Translations under genes and position numbers: made by a program | Notes under the pieces: model-generated | Seen by the model: only the letters and a program-made list of their open reading frames with translations | Databases searched by the model: none | Told to the model about the DNA's origin: nothing | Shown: piece by piece, positions 26,971-35,971 of the stretch | How positions within the stretch are numbered: position 1 is the stretch's first letter | Layout: each line of letters opens with the position of its first letter | Assembly (NCBI RefSeq): GCF_936270435.1 | Contig: NZ_OW370567.1 | Location: forward strand, 1,313,973 to 1,377,972 | Length of the DNA: 64,000 bases | Source of the DNA: Wolbachia endosymbiont of Oedothorax gibbosus | GTDB lineage: Bacteria; Pseudomonadota; Alphaproteobacteria; Rickettsiales; Anaplasmataceae | Direction of reading: 5' to 3'

Positions 26971-27525
26971 TCAGCTATCATCACCATCAGTAGCTTCTTT
27001 ATTCGCATCTTGCTCTGCCTCTTGTTGCTCAGACTTCTGATTTTGCAATTTTACTTGCCTTAGCTCATTTGCATCTGTTTCGGATTTCACGACGTATATA
27101 GTAATTGGTACTACTACTTCACTATGTAATTCTACGTTTACTTGGTATTCACCCAAGTTTTTGATGCTTATTCCACCAAAAGATAAACTACGGTGATCTA
27201 TCACATGTCCTTCTTGTAGTAAAACTTTCGCAATTTCACGTGTTGTTACAGAACCAAAAATTTTACCATCCTCTGAAGCTTGCTTTATCAATACCACAAA
27301 CTTATCATGTAGTGACAATGCAAGCTCTTTTGCTACATTTAATCTTTTTATATTCTCTTCTTCCAGTAATAAACGTTGCTCCTCTAGTTTTGCTAAATTC
27401 TCCTTGGTAGCTTTCACCGCTTTTCTTTGTGGAAAAAGAAAATTACGTGCATAACCTGGTTTAACTTTGACAACTTCACCAAGCCTACCTAAAGTCCTTA
27501 TATTTTCCTTTAAAATTATCAACAT
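26971..27525 (-). CDS. rplI: 50S ribosomal protein L9
   Basis: L9 binds 23S rRNA near L1. The 184-residue protein starts with the conserved N-terminal rRNA-binding domain (MLIILKENIRTLGRLGEVVKVKPGYARNF, residues 1-29 shown in part, then LFPQRKAV), a long connecting helix (about 40-80), and the C-terminal domain with GKIFGSVTTREIA. It has an acidic, Gln/Glu/Asp-rich tail of about 30 residues absent from most homologues. It follows rpsR by 7 bp in the standard rpsF-rpsR-rplI order. Confidence 0.96.
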   Translation of the reverse strand: MLIILKENIRTLGRLGEVVKVKPGYARNFLFPQRKAVKATKENLAKLEEQRLLLEEENIKRLNVAKELALSLHDKFVVLIKQASEDGKIFGSVTTREIAKVLLQEGHVIDHRSLSFGGISIKNLGEYQVNVELHSEVVVPITIYVVKSETDANELRQVKLQNQKSEQQEAEQDANKEATDGDDS

Positions 27526-27532
27526 AAATTAC

Positions 27533-27808
27533 CTAAACTTTTTTAGTACAGTAAGGAACAAGAGCTAAAAAACGTGCCCTTATGACCGCTAAGCGTAACT
27601 TCCTTTGTTTTTTTGCACATACACCTGTTAATCTTCTAGGTAATATCCTACCATAGTCAGAGGTAAACTTGGATAATAAATCTGTATTCTTATAATCTAT
27701 GTCTTCATCTTTAGACGCAGCAAGAGGGCAAACTTTAGAACGCCTAAAGCCAGTCCTATTATTTACAGATACGTAAGAATTATTAAAACTATTTCGTCTT
27801 TTCATCAT
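27533..27808 (-). CDS. rpsR: 30S ribosomal protein S18
   Basis: S18 pairs with S6 on the 30S platform. The 91-residue basic protein has the family signature [23 protein letters not shown] spread over residues about 39-61 and the following [24 protein letters not shown]. Its ATG overlaps the rpsF stop by one base (TAATG), indicating translational coupling, which matters because S18 forms a stoichiometric complex with the unusual S6 described below. Confidence 0.97.
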   Translation of the reverse strand: MMKRRNSFNNSYVSVNNRTGFRRSKVCPLAASKDEDIDYKNTDLLSKFTSDYGRILPRRLTGVCAKKQRKLRLAVIRARFLALVPYCTKKV

Positions 27809-28581
27809 TATGCGTTTTGCTCCTCAATTTGTTTATTCATCATATAAGATTTACCTTCAAAAAATTTATCAACCTGCACAGACAAGTGGCGAATAACGTT
27901 CTCATTAAGTTTCATTCTACGCACAAATTCATCCAGAATGCTTGCAGTAGAACTTATACACATTATACAATAATGACCGCTCTTCATCTTATTTATTGGA
28001 TATGCAAAATCCAAAAGACCCCAATGTTCATACTTGATTAATCCCGATGCTTCAATGTTTTCCAAAAGCATCTCCAATGCTTTGCTCGATTGAGTTGGAC
28101 CGTTTATTCTAAAATCTTTCAAAATATCTTGAAAAATCTTTATTAGATGTTCTGAAATGTTTCTCTTCAAAGCATTTACTGCATTATAGATAAACGCACT
28201 TTTAGTACTGCCTCCTAGAAATTTTGTAAAATCCTGCGTTATTCCTAAATCTTTTAGGTCATCTTTCAACTCTTTATCGATTTTTGACTTCACTTCTTTC
28301 AAATTTGAAAGATCTTCTTCCAATTCAACCCATAAAATTTTTGTAAGATCTTCCAAGAAATCAGAGTAAGCAACTAGACCTTCTTTAATGTTTTCAGCAC
28401 GCGTTTCTAACTCTTGTTTTGTAAGCGTACTATTTTGCCTTTCCATAAGACTCTTGATCTTCTGGAAAATAACATCCGCTTTAATATTTTTCAATGAAAC
28501 AGCTAGCTCTTGGACCATCTCCTCTACTTCTTGCTGTAACAATCCTTGTTGTGCTATAAAAGTAAATTCATAAAGATTCAC
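27808..28581 (-). CDS. rpsF: 30S ribosomal protein S6 with a ~140-residue internal insertion
   Basis: S6 normally has 95-135 residues; this one has 257. The N-terminal strand and helix ([26 protein letters not shown], residues 1-26) and the C-terminal half (from about 170: [51 protein letters not shown]) are clear S6. Between about residues 33 and 165 is an extra, highly charged, predicted-helical segment (Lys/Glu/Leu-rich, e.g. [20 protein letters not shown]) with no counterpart in ordinary S6. No frame break is present, so it is one continuous protein. The start is GTG at 28581 with AAAGGAAG 8 nt upstream. It heads the rpsF-rpsR-rplI cluster. Confidence 0.92.
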   Translation of the reverse strand: MNLYEFTFIAQQGLLQQEVEEMVQELAVSLKNIKADVIFQKIKSLMERQNSTLTKQELETRAENIKEGLVAYSDFLEDLTKILWVELEEDLSNLKEVKSKIDKELKDDLKDLGITQDFTKFLGGSTKSAFIYNAVNALKRNISEHLIKIFQDILKDFRINGPTQSSKALEMLLENIEASGLIKYEHWGLLDFAYPINKMKSGHYCIMCISSTASILDEFVRRMKLNENVIRHLSVQVDKFFEGKSYMMNKQIEEQNA

Positions 28582-28629
28582 TATATCTTCCTTTAATACC
28601 GATTAAATATTTCATTATATAAAGCTTTT

Positions 28630-31600
28630 TTATATAAGCAAGTTATTTGTATTAATTTCTACGCCTTTAATCCAGCTTAAGTTAGATATTTCATAAATAA
28701 CTTGAGGAGCAATTGAGTATGCACCTGGTAATAGGATGCTCACTTTATGTTTCTCGAGAAGAAGTTTTAGCATTATTTTGGTTCTGCCTTCATCTTTCAA
28801 TATTGTGTTTAACTCCATAGCGGCTTTTTGCGAATCCGTGCACTCAGTGGTGAGAACTAATTCCTTTATTGTAGAAGTGATTCTTTTTGTAAACTCAGAT
28901 ATATCCTTGCCTGCTAATCTTGTCGTATTTTCCGAAGCTTCAAGATCAATTATCACAAATGTTCCTGGTGAAAATAAATCTCTTTTTTCTTCTATTATTT
29001 CATTATTATAGAATGCTATTTCAGAAACGTTATGGGGATCAGAAAGCGTGAGTATAACAAACCTTCCACGCTCTGAAGTTCTCATACGTGCATTTAATAT
29101 TACCCCAGCAGTTTTTGCTGTTCTATTTTTTCCGATAAACCCAATATTTAACTTTTCCAGAAGAGTTCTAAATTTTTCAAGTGGATGATTAGTTAAATAA
29201 AATCCTAGTGAAAATAACTCATGCTCTAATTTTTCCTCTTCATCAAAATCTTCCACATTCTCAAGTTTCGGTTTGAGGACATCAAGACTACAAAACAAAG
29301 CAGCTTGACTTGATTCTCTATCCTGTTTGTTTTTATTTGCAAAGTAAATCAGCGTGTCCATTGACTCATATAGCTGCTTCCTGTTCTTATGCATGCTATC
29401 GAATGCTCCGGATTTAATCAGGCTTTCTAGCGCTCTCTTATTTATTATATGACCTGAATTTTGAATAAATTCCCATATAGCGCTTGAACGTACGTTCACT
29501 ATTCCCTCCGCTATAGAAAAACCAACATTCCTTAAGGCAGCAATACCATAACGTATGCGTTCATCCTCTATTGAGAATTCAGCTTGAGACTTGTTTATAT
29601 CAGGTGGAAGAACGGTAACGCCACTAAACTTTGCTGCATGATAAAATAAATTCAGTTTATCTCTATCATCAATATTTAGATTCATTAGTGCTGTAAAAAA
29701 TTCTAATGGATAATTAGCTTTAAGGTAAGCCGTTTGATAAGATATAACCGCATATGCAGCTGCGTGAGATTTATTAAATCCATAACCAGCAAATTTTGCA
29801 ACAAGGTCAAAGATATAACTTGCCCTGTCATAATCAACGCCATTTTTTGTTGCCCCTTGGATGAAAAGCGCACGTTGTTTATCCATCTCTTCCTTGATTT
29901 TCTTACCCATAGCACGCCTCAGCAAATCTGCTTCTGCGAGGCTATATCCAGAAAGAATACGTGCTATTTCCATCACCTGCTCCTGGTAGATTATTACCCC
30001 AAATGTCTCTTTTAACACTCCCTCAAGTAACAGATGAATATAATCTGGCTTTTCAAGTCCATGCTTTCTTGCAACATAAGTTGGAATGTTATCCATAGGT
30101 CCTGGACGATAAAGGGAAATTAAAGCGATAATATCTTCAATGCAGTCTGGTTTTAACTTGATTAAAGCTTCTCTCATTCCCGAACTTTCAAGCTGGAACA
30201 CTCCAATTGAATCACCGCTTGAGAGTATCTCATAAGTTTTTTGGTCATTCAAAGGAACTGAAGAAATATCAATCTTTTCTCCATCACGATTAATTAAACG
30301 ACACACATGATCTATTAGCGTTAGCGTACCAAGTCCAAGAAAATCAAATTTTATTAGCCCAGCTTTTTCCACATATTTCATGCTGTATTGAGTGATTGGC
30401 AGAGCCGAATTTGGATCATAATAGACGGGAACAAAATTTTCTAATTTTTGATCGCATATTACAATTCCAGCAGCATGAGTTGAAACGTGACGATATATTC
30501 CTTCAAGCTTAAGAGATATATCAAGAAGCTTTGCAATTACCTCATCACTATCCCGTTCTTTCTGCAGGTTTTGATCAAACTCTATCGCTTGTGATAAAGT
30601 TACAGGATTTACTGGATTAAATGGAACCATTTTAGATATTTTATCCACTTGAGAGTAAGGCATTTGCAATACTCTACCAACATCACGCAATACTGCCCTT
30701 GCTTGCAATTTTCCAAAAGTGATTATTTGAGCAACATAACCGTACTTTTTCTGAACATAATCAATAACCAGGTCTCTTTTTTCCTGGCAAAAATCAATAT
30801 CAAAGTCAGGCATCGATACACGATCAGGGTTCAAAAATCTTTCAAATATTAGGCCAAACTTTATTGGATCAAGGTCTGTAATCTGTAAGCTCCAAGCAAC
30901 AATTGATCCAGCACCAGAGCCTCTTCCTGGACCAACTGGAATGCCATTTGCTTTGCTCCAGCGGATAAAGTCGGAAACTATTAGAAAATAACCGGAATAA
31001 TTCATCGAGGTTATTACGCTTAGTTCGTAATTTAGCCGATCGTAGTATTGTTTACGGTCTATATCTGTTCCGTTTGCAATACGCAGTTCTAATCCTGCAA
31101 CTGCCTGCTCCCTCAGTTCTTCATTCTCAGTTTTATTTTCTCGACAAGGAAATTTAGGCAAGATAGGCTGCCTGCTTCTTGGCATGTAAGAGCACCGCTT
31201 AGCTATCACTAAAGTGTTATGAATTGCTTCGGGAATGTCGCTGAACAGTTCCTCCATTTCTGCCACAGATTTAAAATAATGCTCGGTAGTTAACTTCTTC
31301 CTGTTATTCTCCAGTGCATAACTCCCCTCTGATATACACGTTAATATATCATAAGCCTCATAGTCAGACCTATTTGTAAAGAATACATCATTTGTTGCAA
31401 CGAGTGGTACATTGCGCTGATAAGCAAAGTCTATCAAAGCTTCTTCAAGCTCTAGCTCCTTGCTCAGCCCATGACGCTGCAATTCAACATATAAATGACC
31501 ATTGAATGCTGAAAGCAGTTTTTCAACCGTTTCTTTATCTTGCCCCAACAATAGTTGAGCCAAACATCCACCGGTTAAAGCGATCAGACCCGTACTTAAA

Positions 31601-31950
31601 TTCAATAGCTCATCAAAATCAACGTAAGGAATATCGCTGTTATTCTTGCGCTTTTTAAAAGACTCACTTACCAAAGTGACTAAATTAGTGTACCCTTGCT
31701 CATTTTTTGCAAGCAATAATATAGGTAAATTTTGTTCTGAATGTTTAACTACAATATTGCATCCTATTATTAGCTGTATTCCCCTACTTGCTGCATATTC
31801 TGAAAATTCGAGCGAGCCAAACAAGTTGCCTGAATCAGTAATTGCAACCGCTGGCATTTTATTTCGCAAACAAAGGCCTATCAGCTCCTCAATTTTAACC
31901 GAGCTTTCAAGCAGCGAATAAACACTATGAACACGCAAGTGTATGAACAT
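28630..31950 (-). CDS. dnaE: DNA polymerase III alpha subunit
   Basis: DnaE is the replicative polymerase. The protein (about 1106 residues from the ATG at 31950; a TTG two codons earlier is also in frame) has an N-terminal PHP domain (FIHLRVHSVYSLLESSVK…, residues about 3-200), the polymerase core with PVGPGRGSGAGSIVAWSL and PDFDIDFCQEKRD carrying catalytic aspartates (about 378-390), GVIIYQEQVMEIARILSGYS and YGFNKSHAAAYAVISYQ, a helix-hairpin-helix region with GIAALRNVG (about 815-830), and the OB-fold (about 960-1040, GVILNARMRTSERGRFVILTLSD). All expected blocks are present and unbroken. Confidence 0.97.
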   Translation of the reverse strand: MFIHLRVHSVYSLLESSVKIEELIGLCLRNKMPAVAITDSGNLFGSLEFSEYAASRGIQLIIGCNIVVKHSEQNLPILLLAKNEQGYTNLVTLVSESFKKRKNNSDIPYVDFDELLNLSTGLIALTGGCLAQLLLGQDKETVEKLLSAFNGHLYVELQRHGLSKELELEEALIDFAYQRNVPLVATNDVFFTNRSDYEAYDILTCISEGSYALENNRKKLTTEHYFKSVAEMEELFSDIPEAIHNTLVIAKRCSYMPRSRQPILPKFPCRENKTENEELREQAVAGLELRIANGTDIDRKQYYDRLNYELSVITSMNYSGYFLIVSDFIRWSKANGIPVGPGRGSGAGSIVAWSLQITDLDPIKFGLIFERFLNPDRVSMPDFDIDFCQEKRDLVIDYVQKKYGYVAQIITFGKLQARAVLRDVGRVLQMPYSQVDKISKMVPFNPVNPVTLSQAIEFDQNLQKERDSDEVIAKLLDISLKLEGIYRHVSTHAAGIVICDQKLENFVPVYYDPNSALPITQYSMKYVEKAGLIKFDFLGLGTLTLIDHVCRLINRDGEKIDISSVPLNDQKTYEILSSGDSIGVFQLESSGMREALIKLKPDCIEDIIALISLYRPGPMDNIPTYVARKHGLEKPDYIHLLLEGVLKETFGVIIYQEQVMEIARILSGYSLAEADLLRRAMGKKIKEEMDKQRALFIQGATKNGVDYDRASYIFDLVAKFAGYGFNKSHAAAYAVISYQTAYLKANYPLEFFTALMNLNIDDRDKLNLFYHAAKFSGVTVLPPDINKSQAEFSIEDERIRYGIAALRNVGFSIAEGIVNVRSSAIWEFIQNSGHIINKRALESLIKSGAFDSMHKNRKQLYESMDTLIYFANKNKQDRESSQAALFCSLDVLKPKLENVEDFDEEEKLEHELFSLGFYLTNHPLEKFRTLLEKLNIGFIGKNRTAKTAGVILNARMRTSERGRFVILTLSDPHNVSEIAFYNNEIIEEKRDLFSPGTFVIIDLEASENTTRLAGKDISEFTKRITSTIKELVLTTECTDSQKAAMELNTILKDEGRTKIMLKLLLEKHKVSILLPGAYSIAPQVIYEISNLSWIKGVEINTNNLLI

Positions 31951-32044
31951 AAACAAACTTTAGATCAACAAAAAAGGATAACATTAATTTACTCATGAGA
32001 ACATAATTTTCATGAGAACAAAAGCCTATAAGATTTCTCAAATC

Positions 32045-32893
32045 TAAGAACCTGTTCATAATCTCAAAAAAGTGATAAACTATGAGATGATGTATATGAA
32101 TAAGGATATATGAGAAATTTATACCCAAGTGACATAAGTCGAGAACAATTTGAAAAAATCAGATCAATTCTGGAGAGTAGTAGGAAGAAAACAAAACCAA
32201 GAAAACTTGATTTGTATGATGTATTTTGTGCAGTGCTGTACGTCCTAAAAAGTGCCTGTCAGTGGAGAATGCTGCCAAAAGATTTTCCAAAATGGCGAAG
32301 TTGTTACGAATATTTTAAAAAATGGAGTGAAAAACCAAGCGAAGATACAGAAAGTACTTTGGAGCGTGTATTAAAAAAAATTAGTTGGAGAGACACGTAT
32401 CAGCAATGGTCGGAAAGAAAGAACTAGTTTTTGTATAATTGATGCTCAGAGCGTAAAAAATGCAGATACTGCTGAAAATAAGGGCTACGATGCAGGTAAA
32501 AAAATTTCAGGAATAAAGCTCCATATTGCAGTAGATACACAAGGTTTACCACACGCGATTTATGTAACAACGGCAGAAGCAACCGACCGCAGCAGTGCCA
32601 TGAAAATGGTCGAAAATGCTAAAGAAAAACTCTCTGAAGTTAAAAATATACTTGTTGATGCAGGCTACACTGGAGAAAATTTTGCAACACAAATAAAAGC
32701 AACTATTGGTTCGACGGTCGAAGTAATAAAGCGAAGTGAATTACACACCTTTGTTGTACTGCCAAAGAGATGGGTTGTTGAGCGCTCTTTTGCTTGGTTG
32801 GAAAAATGTAGGCGTTTGTGGAAAAATTGCGAGCGGAAACTCAACACTAGCTTACAAATGGTCGTTCTTGCTTTCACTTCTTTACTCCTTAAA
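32045..32893 (+). pseudogene. IS5-family element (IS427-like), 3' end cut by IS982
   Basis: The first frame (32110-32427) begins MRNLYPSDISREQFEKIRSIL and contains LYVLKSACQWRMLPKDFPKW, the N-terminal part of IS5/IS427-type transposases. The second frame (readable from about 32415 to 32893) has CIIDAQSVKNADTAE (first Asp), KLHIAVDTQGLPHAIYV, ILVDAGYTGENFA (second Asp) and LPKRWVVERSFAWLEKCRRL (Glu). The two are offset by one base. The likely left end is near 32045 (GAACCTGTTCATAATCTC); no matching right end is found because IS982 copy 3 begins at 32894, right at the last codons. It may be frameshift-expressed in origin but is now incomplete. Confidence 0.78.
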
Positions 32894-33874
32894 ACCCCAG
32901 TTATGGATTAACCAACGAAGTAAAGCTGAGAAATACAGGGCTTTTTCGATTGCATTGAATAAGAAATGAGGGTAGAAAAAATATGTACCAAGAAATTTAC
33001 TGTGGATCTATGCCGAGTGTGCTCAAGTTCAAATTTGTTTTTTAGGCAGCCAAAAACCGTTTCAACAATCGATCTTTTCCCTAGTAAAATCTTCTCTTTC
33101 AGCGAAATCAGTGCATTTTTCATACCTTTTTTCACTTTAGTGACGAGTTTTAGACCTCTATCGAATAGTTTCTCAAAGAGCTCTTTCTTTATATAGCCCT
33201 TATCTCCAAACAAAAGTCCAGTTAGTTTTTTGGTTAGAGTTGGTACAGGTTTTCTGTCATCGACGTTACCTCTGGTTAGCGTAACACCTTGAATTTCACC
33301 TATTTCATTGATTACTACATGTAATTTAAAACCAAAAAACCAGCCGTAAGTATTCTTTCCTAACTCTGCTAATCCTTTGAAAACCTTATTTCTTGAGATT
33401 CTTTTTCGATGGCATACTGCTATTGAAGTAGAATCTATGTAGGAAATCCCGGTCATTTTTGCTTGTTCACAAAACCATTGCAAAAGTAATGCTAAATACC
33501 ACAAAACTCGCGGCTTTAAGGCAATAAATCTGTGATATGAAGGCAGCTTTGAAAACTCTGATCTATAGAATAACTGAAGATAACAAAGATAAAAAGCCTT
33601 GAAGTTTTTACATGGTGATTTATGGTATAATAGGATTATGGTTAGAATTTCTGAGTGCGCTATTTCTGGTACTCTGGTTGGTTTTTTGCCGTTTGATAAG
33701 AACCTATTTGCAAAATTATCATCTACCGCACGACAAAAATCCTCGACGCAACAGTACAGTTCTGTAATATCTTTCTTCATGTGTAACCTCTTATTATTAC
33801 TAAAATACTCGAGTTTACCCTGTTTCCCTCTTCTTAGTTATACTTTTATCTATTTTCTAATCCATAACTGAGGT
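32894..33874 (-). mobile_element. IS982-family insertion sequence, copy 3 (981 bp), no target duplication
   Basis: Ends and length equal those of the other copies. The left flank is the end of an IS5 transposase (…CTTAAA) and the right flank is TTCAAGGAAG, so there is no direct duplication, unlike copies 1 and 2. One base differs just upstream of the transposase ATG (G to T on the plus strand at about 33782). The right flank TCAAGGAAGTTTT resembles the end of the ~430-bp dispersed repeat. Confidence 0.92.
32908..33780 (-). CDS. IS982-family transposase, copy 3
   Basis: A 290-residue product identical to copies 1 and 2. The single base change seen in this copy lies outside the gene, in the leader 2 bases before the ATG, and could affect the ribosome site slightly. 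Confidence 0.95.
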   Translation of the reverse strand: MKKDITELYCCVEDFCRAVDDNFANRFLSNGKKPTRVPEIAHSEILTIILLYHKSPCKNFKAFYLCYLQLFYRSEFSKLPSYHRFIALKPRVLWYLALLLQWFCEQAKMTGISYIDSTSIAVCHRKRISRNKVFKGLAELGKNTYGWFFGFKLHVVINEIGEIQGVTLTRGNVDDRKPVPTLTKKLTGLLFGDKGYIKKELFEKLFDRGLKLVTKVKKGMKNALISLKEKILLGKRSIVETVFGCLKNKFELEHTRHRSTVNFLVHIFSTLISYSMQSKKPCISQLYFVG

Positions 33875-34223
33875 TTCAAGGAAGTTTTGATTTAAAATGA
33901 AATAAATTTTTCAGAAAAATCTATAAATTATTAGCTTTATTGCTTACTATCTAAAATAGTTTTTACCATTTCCCTTTTTTTCTTATACTACTTTTCCTTA
34001 ACTTGACGCGTATGGTTCGTACAGCTATGCAAACACAAAGGTGTCATCCCAGTGCCCAGACACTGGGATCCAGAAAAGGTTGCTTGTAAGCAAGCAAACT
34101 AGCACAGAAAGTGGTTACAACGTTTTCAATGAGATTATATGGAAAACTGGATTCCAGACTGGAATGACATCATAGGGGCTACTCGGATGACAAAAAAAGG
34201 AGCACTGGCATGACACTTCTCTT
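33875..34223. repeat. gene-free stretch with dispersed palindromic repeats
   Basis: The first 150 bases are AT-rich and unassigned; 'cttaacttgacgc' near 33999 also occurs at 63089 beside an ORF remnant. From about 34040 to 34215 it holds units of the dispersed palindromic repeat ('gtcatcccagtgcc', 'ctgggatccag', 'ctggattccagactggaatgac'), again directly next to a copy of the ~430-bp repeat, the same neighbour relation as at 7200-7319 and 40310. Confidence 0.65.
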
Positions 34224-34697
34224 GGGCTCTTTTAGCCATAAATATTTAAGAAATTTACCAAATAAAAAAAAGGCAAAAGAAGCCGCGTGGTTGGCTAATT
34301 ACTTACATTATACTTTCAAGTATGGCGTTTTTTTATTCTAAACGTTTAATAACCGCGATTCAGTTGCTTTTAAGCCGCAACTAACCTAAATTATAAACGT
34401 TAAGAAATTTACTAAGTGGAAAAAAGGCAAAGAAACCCTAGGGTAGCTAGTATTCAAATTCTCCCTTGTCTATTTGACGTCTTTTACTGTCTTAAACAGC
34501 GCGTTTCGGCTTGTATAGGTAGAAACCTAAAAGTTTTATAAAGACATGAGGTGCACATAGTGCAAAAAATTAAGCATGATTTACGCGAAATACATTAAGT
34601 TTTTTTGTCATTAATCCACTGCAGAGATTGCGAAGATAAATAAATAGCTTCAGTTTCATGATAAGTGGGCTGGCGGAGGGTGTCAAGGAAGTTTTTT
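34224..34697 (-). repeat. ~430-bp dispersed repeat, copy B
   Basis: Same sequence order as copy A (ttagccataaat…, two internal units, end gtcaaggaagttttt at about 34682-34696) but without an IS and more diverged internally (for example near 34300-34340). It also shares about 20 bases before its start (tctcttgggctctttt) with copy A but not with copies C and D. It carries no gene. Confidence 0.78.
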
Positions 34698-34770
34698 CGT
34701 TTCTATTTCCAATAAAAATTTGTTATATGGTTATGCAAGAAGTCTAATAGCAAATTTTTTAAGTTTCTCT

Positions 34771-35499
34771 TTAATTCTTCAACCAACGGGCTCCCATGAG
34801 AAGAGGAGAGTAAAGATCTTTTTTCATAGATATCTTAACACTTTTTTCTTCTTCTACAGTTGGCGGACGAGTAAGAAAGTGAACCTTTGGTGCATCACTA
34901 ATTATTGCTATTGGTGTTTGCTCCGCCCCTTCTCCCATAACTAAAACAGCAGATGTTGCCAGTGCATCAAGAAGATTGACTTGTGTTACTTTAAGTGGCT
35001 CGCTATAAAGATCTGGTTTGCCTATATAAGAATAAAGTGGCTCAAATCCACACCAACCAAGAGCAATGCCTGTAACCCCACGACGCATAGGTGTGATGTT
35101 ACTATCCGTGATCAGGATACCAAGATATTCTATGCAGTGTTTTGTCTTGAGATAGTTCCATATTGACAGAGCTGTTTTCTGAACATCTTTTGGATATAAA
35201 ATATACATTTCATTACCATTTGATTCATCAATACCAGCAGATGGAATTAAGATATTATCTTTAATCGTTAAACAGATACTGTGAGCCACATCAACAATTG
35301 CATCAGCTTCTCTTTTGATTAGCTCTTCTTTAGAACAAGCAGTTTTGCAAACCACTTGTTTTTGACAAATGGAAATGATTTTCGATGTGATAGCAAGAAC
35401 AACTTCCTCTTTTAGCAACTTTGAAACATAGCAATCAAGAACTTGCTCTAATGCTTCTCCACATTCAATGCGGTGGGTATAAATTGCTTCAATATGCAT
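34771..35499 (-). CDS. CofE/COG1478-family gamma-glutamyl ligase, likely folylpolyglutamate synthase FolC2
   Basis: The 242-residue protein belongs to the F420-0:gamma-glutamyl ligase family (CofE, COG1478): EEVVLAITSKIISICQ, IKDNILIPSAGIDESNGN (nucleotide/metal-binding region, about 85-102), LGILITDSNITPMRRGVTGIALGWCGFEPL (about 126-155) and LDALATSAVLVMGEG. Wolbachia has no F420 pathway, and the gene is the last of a folate cluster. In Chlamydia the homologue CT611, in a similar cluster, was shown to replace FolC in adding glutamate to folate. I infer the same role here. It follows folA by 1 bp, so it is part of the operon. Confidence 0.8.
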   Translation of the reverse strand: MHIEAIYTHRIECGEALEQVLDCYVSKLLKEEVVLAITSKIISICQKQVVCKTACSKEELIKREADAIVDVAHSICLTIKDNILIPSAGIDESNGNEMYILYPKDVQKTALSIWNYLKTKHCIEYLGILITDSNITPMRRGVTGIALGWCGFEPLYSYIGKPDLYSEPLKVTQVNLLDALATSAVLVMGEGAEQTPIAIISDAPKVHFLTRPPTVEEEKSVKISMKKDLYSPLLMGARWLKN

Positions 35500-35500
35500 A

Positions 35501-35971
35501 TTAACGTGTTAGCTTGCATATAGTATAGTCTTTTGTTTTGGTAAGAATAGTTTTATTCCATCTATCAAGAAGTGTTAAGTTGAAATATACATCACCTTCA
35601 TAAGGTCTGTGAATTTCTGTTACGATAAACTCTGAAATTAGATCATACTCCAAAAAAAGGTGTGCTATTTGTGCTCCACCAATCATGAAGACTTTAGAAC
35701 TACTTTGGATTGACAAAAACTCTTGCATAGAAGAAACAATAGTGCATTCTATGCCTTTATTAAAACAAGGATTTAATTTGTTACGAGAAAAAACAATAGG
35801 CTTTAATATGTTTTGTGGTATTGTTTCAAATGTTTTTCTTCCCATCACAATAACTTGTTTGTCAGTCACCTGACGAAAATGATCTAACTCACTTGGATAA
35901 TGCCAGGGCAATCTATTATTTATTCCAATTACTCCCTTGGGATCAACAGCCATAATTCCGATAACTATCAT
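35501..35971 (-). CDS. folA: dihydrofolate reductase
   Basis: FolA reduces dihydrofolate to tetrahydrofolate with NADPH. The 156-residue protein shows GIMAVDPKGVIGINNRLPWHYPSELDHFRQ in its N-terminus (residues about 5-34, with the conserved Leu-Pro-Trp and the active-site Glu in the expected helix), the NADPH-binding VIMGRKTFETIP (about 41-52) and IGGAQIAHLFL (about 97-107). Length is standard. Its ATG overlaps the folKP stop by 4 bp (ATGA). Confidence 0.95.
   Translation of the reverse strand: MIVIGIMAVDPKGVIGINNRLPWHYPSELDHFRQVTDKQVIVMGRKTFETIPQNILKPIVFSRNKLNPCFNKGIECTIVSSMQEFLSIQSSSKVFMIGGAQIAHLFLEYDLISEFIVTEIHRPYEGDVYFNLTLLDRWNKTILTKTKDYTICKLTR

Noticed and set aside
31925..32128. 67-codon minus-strand frame upstream of dnaE
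   Set aside because: It overlaps the dnaE start in another frame and extends into the IS5 end; no family resemblance.
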